From NCBI GenBank assembly GCA_049517675.1, contig JBEKRV010000010.1, positions 1 through 64,000 on the forward strand: a stretch of 64,000 nt of DNA, in the 5' to 3' direction. The position numbers and the translations under genes are program-made. The DNA comes from Bog-756 sp049517675 (lineage in GTDB: Bacteria > Actinomycetota > Acidimicrobiia > Acidimicrobiales > RAAP-2). The notes under the pieces are model-generated. The model did no database searches and was not told the DNA's origin. It saw only the letters and a list, made by a program, of their open reading frames with translations. Shown here piece by piece: positions 1-8,776 of this stretch. Every line of letters begins with the position of its first letter. Position 1 is the stretch's first letter.

Positions 1-167
1 CGAGTTTCCCCGCGATCGCCCGCACTGACTTTTGGCTATCACTATTCCGTTTTCAAGGAGCGACCGGGCACGCACCCGAAGGCGTTGGTGCCGGAATGAC
101 CGCAGACAGAAGCAGAGCTTCGGAACCGCAGTTGCCTGGCGCCACCCCCAAGGGGCGTTCACCGGGA
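1..167 (-). other. 5' leader of an rRNA operon that continues past the left edge
   Basis: On the minus strand GCTCCTTGAAAAC (61 to 49) is followed by GGAATAGTGATAGCCAAAAG. This resembles the boxA-type antitermination leader placed just before 16S rRNA in Gram-positive bacteria (Bacillus TGTTCTTTGAAAA; Streptomyces leaders with TTGAGAACTCAACAG and then GCCAAAAGTCAACG). No rRNA body is inside the window, so the 16S gene should begin to the left of position 1. The region has no supported protein gene. The alternative, an internal transcribed spacer, is less likely because a strong promoter lies directly upstream. Confidence 0.6.
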
Positions 168-173
168 CTAGTC

Positions 174-202
174 ACAGTATCGCATCGGAGCCGGCATGTC
201 AA
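174..202 (-). promoter_or_regulatory. Probable rRNA operon promoter (TTGACA-17-TACTGT)
   Basis: The minus strand has a perfect -35 TTGACA (202-197), a 17-nt spacer and a -10 TACTGT (179-174), predicting transcription from about 167 towards the left edge. It is the best sigma-70/SigA-type match seen in the window, as expected of a stable RNA promoter, and lies about 110 nt before the boxA-like string. A second, weaker pair (TTGACG 382-377, 17 nt, TACCAC 359-354) could be an upstream promoter, since tandem promoters are usual for rRNA operons. Confidence 0.6.
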
Positions 203-431
203 TCGGGCGGGGACTGCTCCCCGACCGAGAAGGGCGACACCGTGCGAGAAGGTCCACTCTACACGGTTCGCGTCCACCCCGGTGTCCACGCCGCACGTTC
301 CCGGACGACGGCGACGCATCGACATGGCGAGCCTCTCCTCCGACGTGGAGCCAGTGGTACGCCGACCCGCCCCGTCCGTCAACGGGTCGGTCGCCCTGCT
401 CGACGCCGGGGCCCCCGTCGACGCTCCGGAG
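203..431. other. Intergenic region upstream of the rRNA promoter
   Basis: Apart from the weak second promoter candidate at 354-382, I see no conserved coding sequence, repeat or clear terminator for dipZ between the dipZ stop (432) and the rRNA promoter. Open frames here are by-products of high GC. Confidence 0.5.
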
Positions 432-2294
432 CTACCCGAACGTGAAGTCGTAGGCCATGATGCCGGCCGGCACGTGCAGGGTCACGGTCCCCTGCTGGTA
501 CGCACCGGGCCCGACCAGGTGGTACAGCTTGGGCTCCCCGCCGACGACCACGGTCCGGCTGGGTCTCCCATCGAGGTCGACCTCGATGGCGCCCGCCCCG
601 CCGATCACCAGGTAGACGTCTCCGGCCTGGAAGTTGAGGGACAACGTCGCATCCGCCCCCGCCGTGGCCGCCTCGGACCCGATGTCCCACTGGCCGCCGA
701 ACGCGTACTCGTCCGCGGGCAGGGTCGCCGGTGCCGCGTAACTGACCATGGCGTCGGGGATCACGCTCTCGGCGGCCAGGTTCGGCTCGTCGTGGGCATA
801 GCCGAGATAGCTCTCCGGTGTGGTCTGGTACTGGGGCGTCCTGTCGGGCACGCCGGTCGGGGGCGGGAGGACCACCCGCGGATCGGCCGCCTTCAGCAAC
901 TCGCGGATGAACGTCTCGGTCTGCGCGTACCCGCCCTCCCCGAAATCGACGTGGCGCACCGTCCCGGTGGCGTCGATCAGGTACTCGGCCGGCCAGTAGG
1001 AATTCTGGTAGGCGTTCCACGTCCCGTAGTCGTTGTCCACGGCGATCGGATAGCGGACACCCAGCTGCCCGGCCGCCCGGGTGATGTTGGACACGACGTG
1101 CTCGAAGGCGAACTCCGGGGTGTGGACACCCACCACCGTGAGCCCGTCCTTGGCGTACGCGGCGTTCCACGCCTCGACGTGGGGCAACGAACGTTGGCAG
1201 TTGATGCACGAGTAGGTCCAGAAGTCGACCAACACCACCCGGCCCTTCAATCCGGCCATGGTGAGCGGGCGGTCACCCGGGGTGTTGAGCCACTGGGTGA
1301 TACCGGTGAAGGTCGGCGCCTTGCCGCACTCCTGGAGGACCGGGCTCCCGTCGGTGCAGTTCGACAACGCCCCCCCACCGCTGATGCCCCGCACCCCGTC
1401 GAGGGCCCGGGTGGCCGACGCATTGCGCTCGATGTGATTGGTCAGTGCGTCCGTGTACCCGGGAAGGTCCCGCTGGAACCAGTCGGTGACATTGCCCGGC
1501 AACGCCAGCACCACGGCCGTCACCAGGAGCACGGCGCCGACGATCCGCCGGGCGGTGGCCGCGTGGGTCCGGACCGCCGACATCCTCGTGGCCAGGTACT
1601 GACCGGCCAGTGCGAAGAACAACAGCGGGACGGCCACCCCGGCCGCGAATGCCGCGGCGAGGACCACCGCCGACCAGCCGATGCGGTGGTCACCCCCGAC
1701 CGTCGTGATGGCGGCGAGGACCGGACCGGCGCACGGGACGAACACCAGGCCGAGGCTGAGGCCGAGCACGAACCCGCCGCCCTCCGCGACCGGCCGTCCC
1801 ACGGCGATCCGGGCGAACGGCCGCTCGAGCAGATCGCCGACGGCCGGCACCACGAGTCCGATCCCGAGCACGCCGAGCACGCCGATGCCCAGCCATCGCA
1901 ACAGGTCCTGGGGCAGGCCGAGCGAGGCGAGCACCCAGCTGCCCACCAGGGTCGCCACCGAGAAGCTGAGCACCAACCCGCCGACCACGGCGAAGGGCCG
2001 CCGGCGGCGGCCGAAGGATTCCATCCTCCGGCGCTCAGGAGACGGCACACGGGGCGCGGGCGGTGCGTCGTCCGCGGCGACCCCCGGGCCACCGATCCCT
2101 GCAGCGGTGCCCACGGTCGCACCCACGGCCACGGGATCTCGCTCGACCGCGGCACCGATGGGCGTGTCGTCCTCCTTCTCCTCCAGACCGCTTGCCGCGC
2201 CGGAGGCGAAGATCACCGGAAGCACCGGCAGGATGCACGGCGAGATCCCGGTCACCAGACCGCCGAGGAACCCCACCAGAAGGAGCACGATCAC
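432..2294 (-). CDS. dipZ: DipZ-type thiol-disulfide membrane protein (CcdA plus thioredoxin-like domain)
   Basis: Membrane electron carrier that passes reducing power from cytoplasmic thioredoxin to extracytoplasmic thiols (known for the CcdA/DsbD/DipZ family). Residues 1-260 are a six-helix CcdA domain with the expected paired cysteines: C20 in GISPCILP and C188 in FVPCAGP. Residues about 280-430 are a redoxin domain whose active site is WTYSCINC (C363, C366). Residues about 440-620 match the extra C-terminal beta-rich domain of mycobacterial DipZ. A charged loop of about 70 residues follows the first helix. GTG start, with GGGAGG 8 nt upstream. It follows argH after 176 nt, so it probably has its own transcript or reads on from the arg operon. 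Length 620 aa is normal for DipZ. Confidence 0.85.
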   Translation of the reverse strand: MIVLLLVGFLGGLVTGISPCILPVLPVIFASGAASGLEEKEDDTPIGAAVERDPVAVGATVGTAAGIGGPGVAADDAPPAPRVPSPERRRMESFGRRRRPFAVVGGLVLSFSVATLVGSWVLASLGLPQDLLRWLGIGVLGVLGIGLVVPAVGDLLERPFARIAVGRPVAEGGGFVLGLSLGLVFVPCAGPVLAAITTVGGDHRIGWSAVVLAAAFAAGVAVPLLFFALAGQYLATRMSAVRTHAATARRIVGAVLLVTAVVLALPGNVTDWFQRDLPGYTDALTNHIERNASATRALDGVRGISGGGALSNCTDGSPVLQECGKAPTFTGITQWLNTPGDRPLTMAGLKGRVVLVDFWTYSCINCQRSLPHVEAWNAAYAKDGLTVVGVHTPEFAFEHVVSNITRAAGQLGVRYPIAVDNDYGTWNAYQNSYWPAEYLIDATGTVRHVDFGEGGYAQTETFIRELLKAADPRVVLPPPTGVPDRTPQYQTTPESYLGYAHDEPNLAAESVIPDAMVSYAAPATLPADEYAFGGQWDIGSEAATAGADATLSLNFQAGDVYLVIGGAGAIEVDLDGRPSRTVVVGGEPKLYHLVGPGAYQQGTVTLHVPAGIMAYDFTFG

Positions 2295-2452
2295 CAGACC
2301 AGCCTCCCATGCCGGTCACCGTCGAAGGGCGCGACCGGCTGGGCCGACGTCCCCCGGAGGGCGCGGTTCGAGCGCGAGCGGGCGTCGTGCACGCAAGGAT
2401 CCACACAGATCCGTCCCGCCACCGCCCGGCCGCGTTACACGGGTGCTCGGGA

Positions 2453-2468
2453 CCCGACCCGGGTCGGG
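2453..2468. terminator. GC-rich palindrome just after argH, possible terminator
   Basis: A perfect 16-nt palindrome (CCCGACCCGGGTCGGG) begins 2 nt past the argH stop codon. Folded as RNA it gives a short stem with a 4-nt loop. There is no T tract, which is common for actinobacterial terminators, so the call is tentative. Confidence 0.35.
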
Positions 2469-2470
2469 GA

Positions 2471-3856
2471 TCAGGCCAGTGCGGAAACCCGGATGCGGTC
2501 GGCCTCGAGCCGATGCTCGAAGCGCTCGAGCTGGACGGCCACTGCTGCCGGTCCTGCACCGCCCGGCGTGGTCCGGCGGGTGACGGCCACCCCCGGTTCC
2601 AACAGCGCCGCCGCCTCGGACCCGAGCGCCGGGTGGGCCTCGACCAGCTCGCCCAGGGGAACGTGGCGCTCCATCGAGTCGTGCACCAGGCCACCCACCA
2701 CACTGTGGGCCTGGCGGAACGGCATCCCCTGCTGGACCAGCCACTCGGCCAGGTCCACGGCGGCGACCGACGACCCGTTGGCCGCATCCTGCATCCGGTG
2801 GGCGTCGAAGGTGACCGTGGCCAGGAGGCCTGTCAGTGCGGCCAGAGCCAGGCGACTCTGGTCGACCGAGTCGAACAGCGGTTCCTTGTCCTCCTGGAGA
2901 TCGCGGTTGTAGGCGAGGGGTAGGCCCTTGAGCGTCACCAGCAGCCCGGTCAGGTTGCCGACCAGTCGTCCGGTCTTGCCACGGGCGAGTTCGGCCACGT
3001 CCGGATTCTTCTTCTGGGGGAGCATCGAGCTACCGGTGGCGAACGCGTCGTCCAGCACGGCGAACCCGAACTCCTCGGTCGACCACAGCACCAGTTCCTC
3101 ACCGATCCGCGAGAGGTGGACGCCGAGGAGTGCCAGGTCGAACAGGGCCTCGGCCACGAAGTCGCGATCGGACACGGCGTCGAGCGAGTTCTCGAACCTC
3201 CCGGCGAAACCGAGATCGGCGGCGGTCGCGTCCGGATCGAGCGGCAGGGACGAGCCGGCCAGCGCGCCGGCCCCCAGGGGCGACACGTCGAGCCGGGCCA
3301 CGGTGGCCACCAGCCTGTCCACGTCCCTGGACAGCGCCCAGCCATGGGCCAGCAGGTGGTGGGCCAGCAGCACCGGTTGGGCCCGCTGGAGGTGGGTGTA
3401 GCCGGGGAGGTAGACGTCCTCCGCCTCCTGGGCCCGGGACACCAGGACGTTCTGGAGGCCGAGAACGTCGGCGGCCAGCGCGGCGAGCTCCCGCTTGCTG
3501 TACAACCGCAGATCGGTGGCGATCTGGTCATTGCGGCTCCGCCCGGTGTGGAGCTTGGCACCGGTGTCGCCGGCCAGTTCGGTCACCCTGCGCTCCACGG
3601 CGGTGTGGATGTCCTCGTCGTCGGGCAGGAAGGCGAACGTGCCGTCGGCCAGTTCGCCCGCCACGGCGTCCAACGCCCCCAACAGGACGGTCACCTCGTC
3701 ATCGGACAGCAGTCCTCCCCGGCCCAGGCCCTCCACGTGTGCGCGGGAACCGGCGATGTCGTCGCCGGCCAGACGGCGATCGAATCGGATGCTCGCCGAG
3801 TAGTCCATGACCACGTCGGCCGTGCCGCCGCTCAGGCGACCGTGCCAGAGTGTCAT
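2471..3856 (-). CDS. argH: Argininosuccinate lyase
   Basis: Cytoplasmic last step of arginine synthesis: argininosuccinate to arginine plus fumarate. Length 461 aa is normal for the fumarase/aspartase superfamily. The superfamily signature GSSMLPQKKNPD is present near residue 275, TGRSRNDQ near residue 105 and the catalytic-histidine segment GYTHLQRAQP near residue 150. The ATG start overlaps the argG stop as ATGA, so it is translationally coupled to argG. Last gene of the arg operon. Confidence 0.95.
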   Translation of the reverse strand: MTLWHGRLSGGTADVVMDYSASIRFDRRLAGDDIAGSRAHVEGLGRGGLLSDDEVTVLLGALDAVAGELADGTFAFLPDDEDIHTAVERRVTELAGDTGAKLHTGRSRNDQIATDLRLYSKRELAALAADVLGLQNVLVSRAQEAEDVYLPGYTHLQRAQPVLLAHHLLAHGWALSRDVDRLVATVARLDVSPLGAGALAGSSLPLDPDATAADLGFAGRFENSLDAVSDRDFVAEALFDLALLGVHLSRIGEELVLWSTEEFGFAVLDDAFATGSSMLPQKKNPDVAELARGKTGRLVGNLTGLLVTLKGLPLAYNRDLQEDKEPLFDSVDQSRLALAALTGLLATVTFDAHRMQDAANGSSVAAVDLAEWLVQQGMPFRQAHSVVGGLVHDSMERHVPLGELVEAHPALGSEAAALLEPGVAVTRRTTPGGAGPAAVAVQLERFEHRLEADRIRVSALA

Positions 3857-5070
3857 CGCCCGCCGCCGCCGCGCCCTTCCTGCACCGCCGACCAGGTGGC
3901 CAGGCCGAGGCCCCAGAGCCGGACGAAGCCTTCGGCGTCCTGGTGACGGAAGCTGTCCGAGGCGTCGTAGGTGGCGAGCCCGTGATCGTAGAGACTCACC
4001 GGGCTCCGGCGGCCGACCACCCAGCATCGACCCTGGTCCAGGCGGAGGCGGACCTCGCCGGTGACGTGCCGCTGCGACTCGACGAAGAAGGCGTCCAGCG
4101 CCTGCTTGAGCGGCGAGAACCACAGTCCGTCGTAGACCAGCTCCGACCATCGCGGCTCCAGGCGGAGCTTCTCGTGGTGGAGATCGCGCTCGAGCGTGAG
4201 ATCCTCCAGATCGGCATGGGCCAGGAGCAGGGCGAGCGCCCCCGGGCATTCGTACGTCTCACGGCTCTTGATGCCCACCCGGCGGTTCTCCACCATGTCG
4301 AGCCGGCCGAACCCGTAGGACCCCACCACCTTGTTGACCTCGGCGATCAGCGGTTCGGGGGACACGGGGCGACCGTCGAGCGAGACCGGCACACCCGACT
4401 CGAAGCCGAGGGTGATCTCGGTGGGCTCCGTCGCCGTGGGCACGGTCATGGTGTAGACGTCCTCGGGCGGGCGGTTCCACGGATCCTCGATGACCCCGCA
4501 CTCGATGGCCTTGCCCCACAGGTTCTCGTCGATCGAGTACAGCTTCTCCTTGGTCACGGTCAGCGGGATGTCCCACTTGGCCGCGTACTCGATGCAGTCC
4601 TCGCGGGTCATGCCCCACACCCGGGCCGGGGCGATCACCTGGAGGTCGGGGGCGAGGGCCCGGGTGCCGACCTCGAAGCGGACCTGGTCGTTGCCCTTGC
4701 CCGTGCAACCATGGGCCACGGAGGTGGCGCCGTGGCGCCGGGCCTCGGCCACGAGGTGCCTGACGATGACCGGACGGGACAGCGCCGAAACCAGCGGGTA
4801 CTTCCCTTCGTACTTGGCGTTGGCCAACAGGGCGGGCACGCAGAACTCTTCGGCCATCTCGGTCCGGGCGTCGACGACGACGGCCTCGACGGCTCCGGCG
4901 GCCAGGGCACGGCTCCGGACCGCCTCCCAGTCCTCCGCCGTCGAATCCGCAGCCTGCCCGACGTCGACGGCCACGGCGATCACCTCGACCCCCTGGTTCT
5001 CCATCAGCCACCGCACGGCCACGGAGGTGTCGAGCCCCCCGCTGTAGGCCAGCACCACACGTTCGCTCAT
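3853..5070 (-). CDS. argG: Argininosuccinate synthase
   Basis: Joins citrulline and aspartate with ATP to give argininosuccinate. The N-terminal P-loop-like ATP pyrophosphatase motif AYSGGLDTS (residues 8-16) and the KGNDQVRFE segment are intact, and 405 aa is the family length. The start chosen is the ATG that overlaps the argR stop (ATGA); the open frame upstream lacks conservation. It feeds argH directly in the operon. Confidence 0.95.
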   Translation of the reverse strand: MSERVVLAYSGGLDTSVAVRWLMENQGVEVIAVAVDVGQAADSTAEDWEAVRSRALAAGAVEAVVVDARTEMAEEFCVPALLANAKYEGKYPLVSALSRPVIVRHLVAEARRHGATSVAHGCTGKGNDQVRFEVGTRALAPDLQVIAPARVWGMTREDCIEYAAKWDIPLTVTKEKLYSIDENLWGKAIECGVIEDPWNRPPEDVYTMTVPTATEPTEITLGFESGVPVSLDGRPVSPEPLIAEVNKVVGSYGFGRLDMVENRRVGIKSRETYECPGALALLLAHADLEDLTLERDLHHEKLRLEPRWSELVYDGLWFSPLKQALDAFFVESQRHVTGEVRLRLDQGRCWVVGRRSPVSLYDHGLATYDASDSFRHQDAEGFVRLWGLGLATWSAVQEGRGGGGR

Positions 5071-5651
5071 CGCGCACCTCTTGTCGTCTCGTCCGTTGTC
5101 GTCTCGTCGGTTGTCGTCTCGTCGTCGATCGTCCGGGCCGCACCATCGTCGGACGCCCCGCCGGCGTCGCCCGCCGGATCCTCCAGGCCGGACAGCACGG
5201 CCAGGCGGCGGGCGACCTCCGCTCCCCCGCTCGCCTCGGATGCCACCACCAGGACGGTGTCGTCGCCGGCGACGGTGCCGATGACCCCGGGGAAGCCACT
5301 CCGGTCGAGGGCCGAGCCTACGACATGGGCGGAGCCGGGCGGGGTGCGCAGGACGATCAGATTCGCCGAGTGGTCGGCCTCGACCACCCACTCACCCAGC
5401 ACCCGGCGAAGATGATCCTCGGGGGCCACCTGGTGGGAGGGGAGCTCCGGCAGGGCGTAGGCCGTCTCGCCGCCGGGCAGCCGCACCTTCAGGGCGCCCA
5501 GCTCCTCCAGGTCGCGGGAGACCGTGGTCTGGGTGGCCTCGATGCCGTCGGCGGCCAGCAATTCGACCAGATTGGCCTGGCTGCCGACCGCACTGGCCTC
5601 GAGGAGCTTGGTGATCCGGTGCTGTCGCTGGTGCTTGGTGACCCGGCTCAT
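5067..5651 (-). CDS. argR: Arginine repressor ArgR with repetitive C-terminal tail
   Basis: Arginine-sensing hexameric repressor. Residues 1-70 are the winged-helix DNA-binding domain (TQTTVSRDLEELG) and about 80-155 the oligomerisation and arginine-binding domain with the GTVAGDDT motif. At 194 aa it is longer than the usual 150-170 because of a tail with three DETTT-like repeats encoded by three 15-bp units (5081-5125). ATG start overlapping the argF stop (ATGA). Its location inside the operon suggests autoregulation through the ARG-box-like sites before argC. Confidence 0.93.
   Translation of the reverse strand: MSRVTKHQRQHRITKLLEASAVGSQANLVELLAADGIEATQTTVSRDLEELGALKVRLPGGETAYALPELPSHQVAPEDHLRRVLGEWVVEADHSANLIVLRTPPGSAHVVGSALDRSGFPGVIGTVAGDDTVLVVASEASGGAEVARRLAVLSGLEDPAGDAGGASDDGAARTIDDETTTDETTTDETTRGAR
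5081..5125 (-). repeat. Three 15-bp tandem units in the argR 3' end
   Basis: Three consecutive near-identical 15-nt units (plus strand TTGTCGTCTCGTCNN) encode the DETTT-type tail of ArgR. The unit length keeps the reading frame, so gain or loss of units changes only tail length. The tail lies beyond the conserved fold. Confidence 0.8.
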
Positions 5652-6604
5652 CCTGCTGCCTCCCCGGTCGCCGACACCCATGCCAGCAGCCCACGCATGG
5701 CGTGCATCCGGTTGGCCGCCTGCTGCCAGACCACGCTCTGGGGGCCGTCGACCGCACCGGCGCTGATCTCCTCGCCCCGATGGGCCGGGAGGCAGTGCAT
5801 GACCAGTGCTCCCGGGGCGGCCTCGGCCACCAGCTGCTCGTCGACCCGGAAGCCGGCGAATGCCGCCTTGCGCACGTCGTCCTCGCCCTCCTGGCCCATC
5901 GACGTCCACACGTCGGTGTACAGGGCATCCGCCCCCCGTGCCGCCTCCCGCGGATCGGTGGTCACCAGGAGGTCGCCGCCGAAGGACCGCACGTGGGCGA
6001 TGTCCTCCGCGGACGGCCCATAGCCCGCCGGCGAAGCGATCCGCGAGGGGATACCGGCCATCGACGCCGCCAGTGCCAGCGACCGCCACACGTTGTTGGC
6101 GTCCCCGACGTAGGCCACCGTCTTGGAGCGGACGCCCTCGACCCCGAAGTGCTGGCGGAGGGTGAGGAGGTCGGCGAGGGCCTGGCAGGGGTGGGCCCGG
6201 TCGGACAGCAGGTTCACCACCGGCACGGGCACGCCGGCCGCGTCCAGCGCCGCCGCCATCCGCTCGAGGCTGGTGTGGTCGAAGACCCGGGCGCATACGA
6301 CCCGGTGGTAGCAGGCCAGGGTACGGGCCACGTCCGCCGCCGTCTCGCGCACGTCGATCCCGACCTCGGAACCCTGGATGTAGACCGGGTGGCCTCCCAG
6401 GGCCACGGTGGCCATCTCCGAGCTGTTGCGGGTCCTGGCCGACGGCTTCTCGAAGACCAGGGCCACGCCCTGGCCCTCGAGGCTCCGGGGCAGTGTCGCC
6501 GGGGCGCACTCTGCCAGCGCCAGCACCTCGTCGAGCCCCAACGGGCCGAGGTCGTCCACCTCGAGCACGTGCCGCGTCGACCGGTTCGTCACGTCAGTGG
6601 ACAC
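5648..6604 (-). CDS. argF: Ornithine carbamoyltransferase
   Basis: Transfers carbamoyl from carbamoyl phosphate to ornithine to make citrulline. The carbamoyl-phosphate site reads EKPSARTRNSSE (the common form is STRTR), followed by LSDRAHPCQALADL and HCLPAHRGEE, all in family order; 318 aa is normal. GTG start with GGAGG 8 nt upstream; its 5' end overlaps the argD end by 11 nt. The stop overlaps the argR start. The carbamoyl phosphate presumably comes from CarAB encoded in the pyr operon of this same window. Confidence 0.93.
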   Translation of the reverse strand: MSTDVTNRSTRHVLEVDDLGPLGLDEVLALAECAPATLPRSLEGQGVALVFEKPSARTRNSSEMATVALGGHPVYIQGSEVGIDVRETAADVARTLACYHRVVCARVFDHTSLERMAAALDAAGVPVPVVNLLSDRAHPCQALADLLTLRQHFGVEGVRSKTVAYVGDANNVWRSLALAASMAGIPSRIASPAGYGPSAEDIAHVRSFGGDLLVTTDPREAARGADALYTDVWTSMGQEGEDDVRKAAFAGFRVDEQLVAEAAPGALVMHCLPAHRGEEISAGAVDGPQSVVWQQAANRMHAMRGLLAWVSATGEAAG

Positions 6605-7862
6605 CGCTCACTCCTCCGTCGTCGCTCGCCGCCGGTGCGCCCCCGGTCGCCACGGAACCGCCCCGCGGTCCGAAGGCGGCGACCAGCCGGGCGAGGATAC
6701 GGGCGAGGGAGGCCAGGGCACGGTCGATGTCACTGTCGGACACCAGCAGCGACGGGGCGAACCGCAGGACGTCGGGACGGGGGGCGTTGATGACGAGACC
6801 ACCCTGCAACGCCTCCGCGCAGGCCGGCCGGGCGAAGTCGTTGACCAGGACGGCGGCCAGCAGCAGTCCTTCGCCCCGGACGGAAGCCACGCCCGGAAGG
6901 CGCTCGAGGCCGGCACGCAGCCGGGCCCCGGCGGCGGCGGCACGGGACGGGACGTCTTCCTCCTCCATGACCGCGAGGGTGGCCCGGGCGGCGGACAAGG
7001 CGAGCGGCTGCCCTCCGAAGGTGCTCCCGTGGTCGCCGGGCACGAAGGCGGCGGCGACTTCGGCCCGTGCCCAGCACGCGCCGACCGGCATCCCGTTGCC
7101 CAGCGCCTTGGCCATGGTGACCACGTCCGGCTCGATCCCGAGATGCTGGAAGGCGAACCACCGACCGGTGCGACCCAGCCCCGTCTGGATCTCGTCGACC
7201 ATCAACAGGATGTCCCGCTCCGTGCAGATCCGGCGGAGGGCGCCGAGGTAGTCCGAGGACGGGACCACCACGCCGGCCTCGCCGAGGATCGGCTCGACGA
7301 GGACCGCGGCCACCCGGGCCGGGTCGCACGCCGCGTCCATGGCGTCGATGTCGCCGAAGGGAACGTGGTCGAATCCGACCGGCATGGGCACGAAGGCGGC
7401 CTGCTTGTCGTACTGGCCGGTGGCGGCCAGTGCGGCCAGCGTCCGTCCGTGGAAGGCGTCGTCGGTCGACACGACGGTGAACCGGTCCGGTCCCGCCCAC
7501 TTGCGGGCCAGCTTGAGGGCGCACTCGACGGCCTCGGCCCCCGAGTTGCCGAAGAACACCTGTCCGCCGGCCCGCTCGGCCCCCCCGCCGATCAGGCGGT
7601 CCAGGGTCACGGCCACCTCGGGGCCGACGGTGGTGCCGAACAGGTTGGACACGTGGCTGAGCGTGCGGGCCTGGTGGGCGATGGCCTCGGCGACCACCGG
7701 ATGGGCATGGCCGAGCGAGGTCACGGCCAGGCCGGAGAGGAAGTCGAGGTACGGGCGCCCGTCGGCGTCGAACAGCGTGCTCCCCTCGCCCCGGACGAAG
7801 GTCACCGGCGGTTCCGCGTAGTTGTGCATGAGGGCCGACCGGTCGACGGCTCCGGGGGTCAC
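6594..7862 (-). CDS. argD: Acetylornithine aminotransferase
   Basis: PLP enzyme converting N-acetylglutamate semialdehyde to N-acetylornithine. Class III aminotransferase hallmarks are present: FFGNSGAEAVECALKLAR, DEIQTGLGRTG and the PLP lysine in TMAKALGNGMP. The GTG at 7862 overlaps the argB stop (GTGA) and gives 422 aa; an ATG 11 codons later (MHNYAEPP) is a possible shorter start closer to the conserved N-terminus. Confidence 0.93.
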   Translation of the reverse strand: MTPGAVDRSALMHNYAEPPVTFVRGEGSTLFDADGRPYLDFLSGLAVTSLGHAHPVVAEAIAHQARTLSHVSNLFGTTVGPEVAVTLDRLIGGGAERAGGQVFFGNSGAEAVECALKLARKWAGPDRFTVVSTDDAFHGRTLAALAATGQYDKQAAFVPMPVGFDHVPFGDIDAMDAACDPARVAAVLVEPILGEAGVVVPSSDYLGALRRICTERDILLMVDEIQTGLGRTGRWFAFQHLGIEPDVVTMAKALGNGMPVGACWARAEVAAAFVPGDHGSTFGGQPLALSAARATLAVMEEEDVPSRAAAAGARLRAGLERLPGVASVRGEGLLLAAVLVNDFARPACAEALQGGLVINAPRPDVLRFAPSLLVSDSDIDRALASLARILARLVAAFGPRGGSVATGGAPAASDDGGVSGVH

Positions 7863-8776
7863 GGGTCGACCCCGATCATCGTGCCCACGCCCTCGTCGGT
7901 GAACAGTTCCAACAACAGCGCGTGCGGCGTCCTCCCGTCGAGGATGTGGGCGCGCTGGACGCCGTGCCGCACCGCCTTCGCGCACGCCTCCACTTTCGGG
8001 ATCATCCCGCCGCTGGCCGCGCCCGAGGCCACCATGGCATCGAGTTCCCCGGCGCCCACCCGGTGCAGCAGAGTGGTCGGGTCGTCGGGCACCGCACGCA
8101 GTCCGGCCACGTCGGTGAGGAAGACCAGCTTCTCGGCCTTCAGGGCAGCCGCGATCGCCCCGGCGGCGGTGTCGGCGTTGATGTTGAACGCCTGGCCCGA
8201 GGCGTCGGTGCCGATCGTCGCCACCACCGGGATGAGCCCCTGGGCCAGCAACTGGTGCACGATCAGGGGGTCGACCCCGACCACGTCGCCGACGAACCCG
8301 AGGGCCTCGGAACGGGCGGTTGCACTGATCAGGTTGGCGTCCTCGCCGGACAGGCCGACGGCGAGTGCCCCGTGGACGTTGATGGTGCTGACGATGTCGC
8401 GGTTCACCTTCCCGACGAGCACCATGCGGACCAGGTCGATGGTGTCGGCGTCGGTCACCCGGAAACCGTCCTGGAACTCGACCTCCTTGCCCACGCGTTC
8501 CATCAACGCGCCGATCTGGGGGCCCCCGCCGTGGACGACGACGGGCAGCATCCCGACCGAGCGCATGAGCACGATGTCCTCGGCGAACGAGGCCAGCGCC
8601 GCCACCTCGTCCACCGCGTCCCGGCCCGGCTTGGCGTGGAGCACGTTGCCGCCGTACTTCACCACCACCACCTTGCCCAGGAACCGACGGATGTACGGGA
8701 GGGACTCGACCAGCACGGCGGCCTTGTCCCCCGGTCCCCCGCCGGCCGCCCGGCCGTCGGCCACGTCCCCGCTCAC
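7859..8776 (-). CDS. argB: Acetylglutamate kinase
   Basis: Phosphorylates N-acetylglutamate, usually the arginine-inhibited step. Amino-acid kinase fold: KYGGNVL glycine/lysine motif, VVHGGGPQI near residue 70, the substrate loop FNINADTAAGAIA, and a C-terminal GTMIGVDP. GTG start overlapping the argJ stop (GTGA); 305 aa is typical. In the arginine-sensitive hexameric kinases an N-terminal helix precedes the fold, and the first 25 residues here could supply it (inference). Confidence 0.93.
   Translation of the reverse strand: MSGDVADGRAAGGGPGDKAAVLVESLPYIRRFLGKVVVVKYGGNVLHAKPGRDAVDEVAALASFAEDIVLMRSVGMLPVVVHGGGPQIGALMERVGKEVEFQDGFRVTDADTIDLVRMVLVGKVNRDIVSTINVHGALAVGLSGEDANLISATARSEALGFVGDVVGVDPLIVHQLLAQGLIPVVATIGTDASGQAFNINADTAAGAIAAALKAEKLVFLTDVAGLRAVPDDPTTLLHRVGAGELDAMVASGAASGGMIPKVEACAKAVRHGVQRAHILDGRTPHALLLELFTDEGVGTMIGVDP

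Noticed and set aside
96..2912. 938-codon open frame on the plus strand across dipZ and argH
   Set aside because: Antisense to two clearly conserved genes; Arg/Gly/His-rich product typical of GC-rich shadow frames; no ribosome-binding site or domain.
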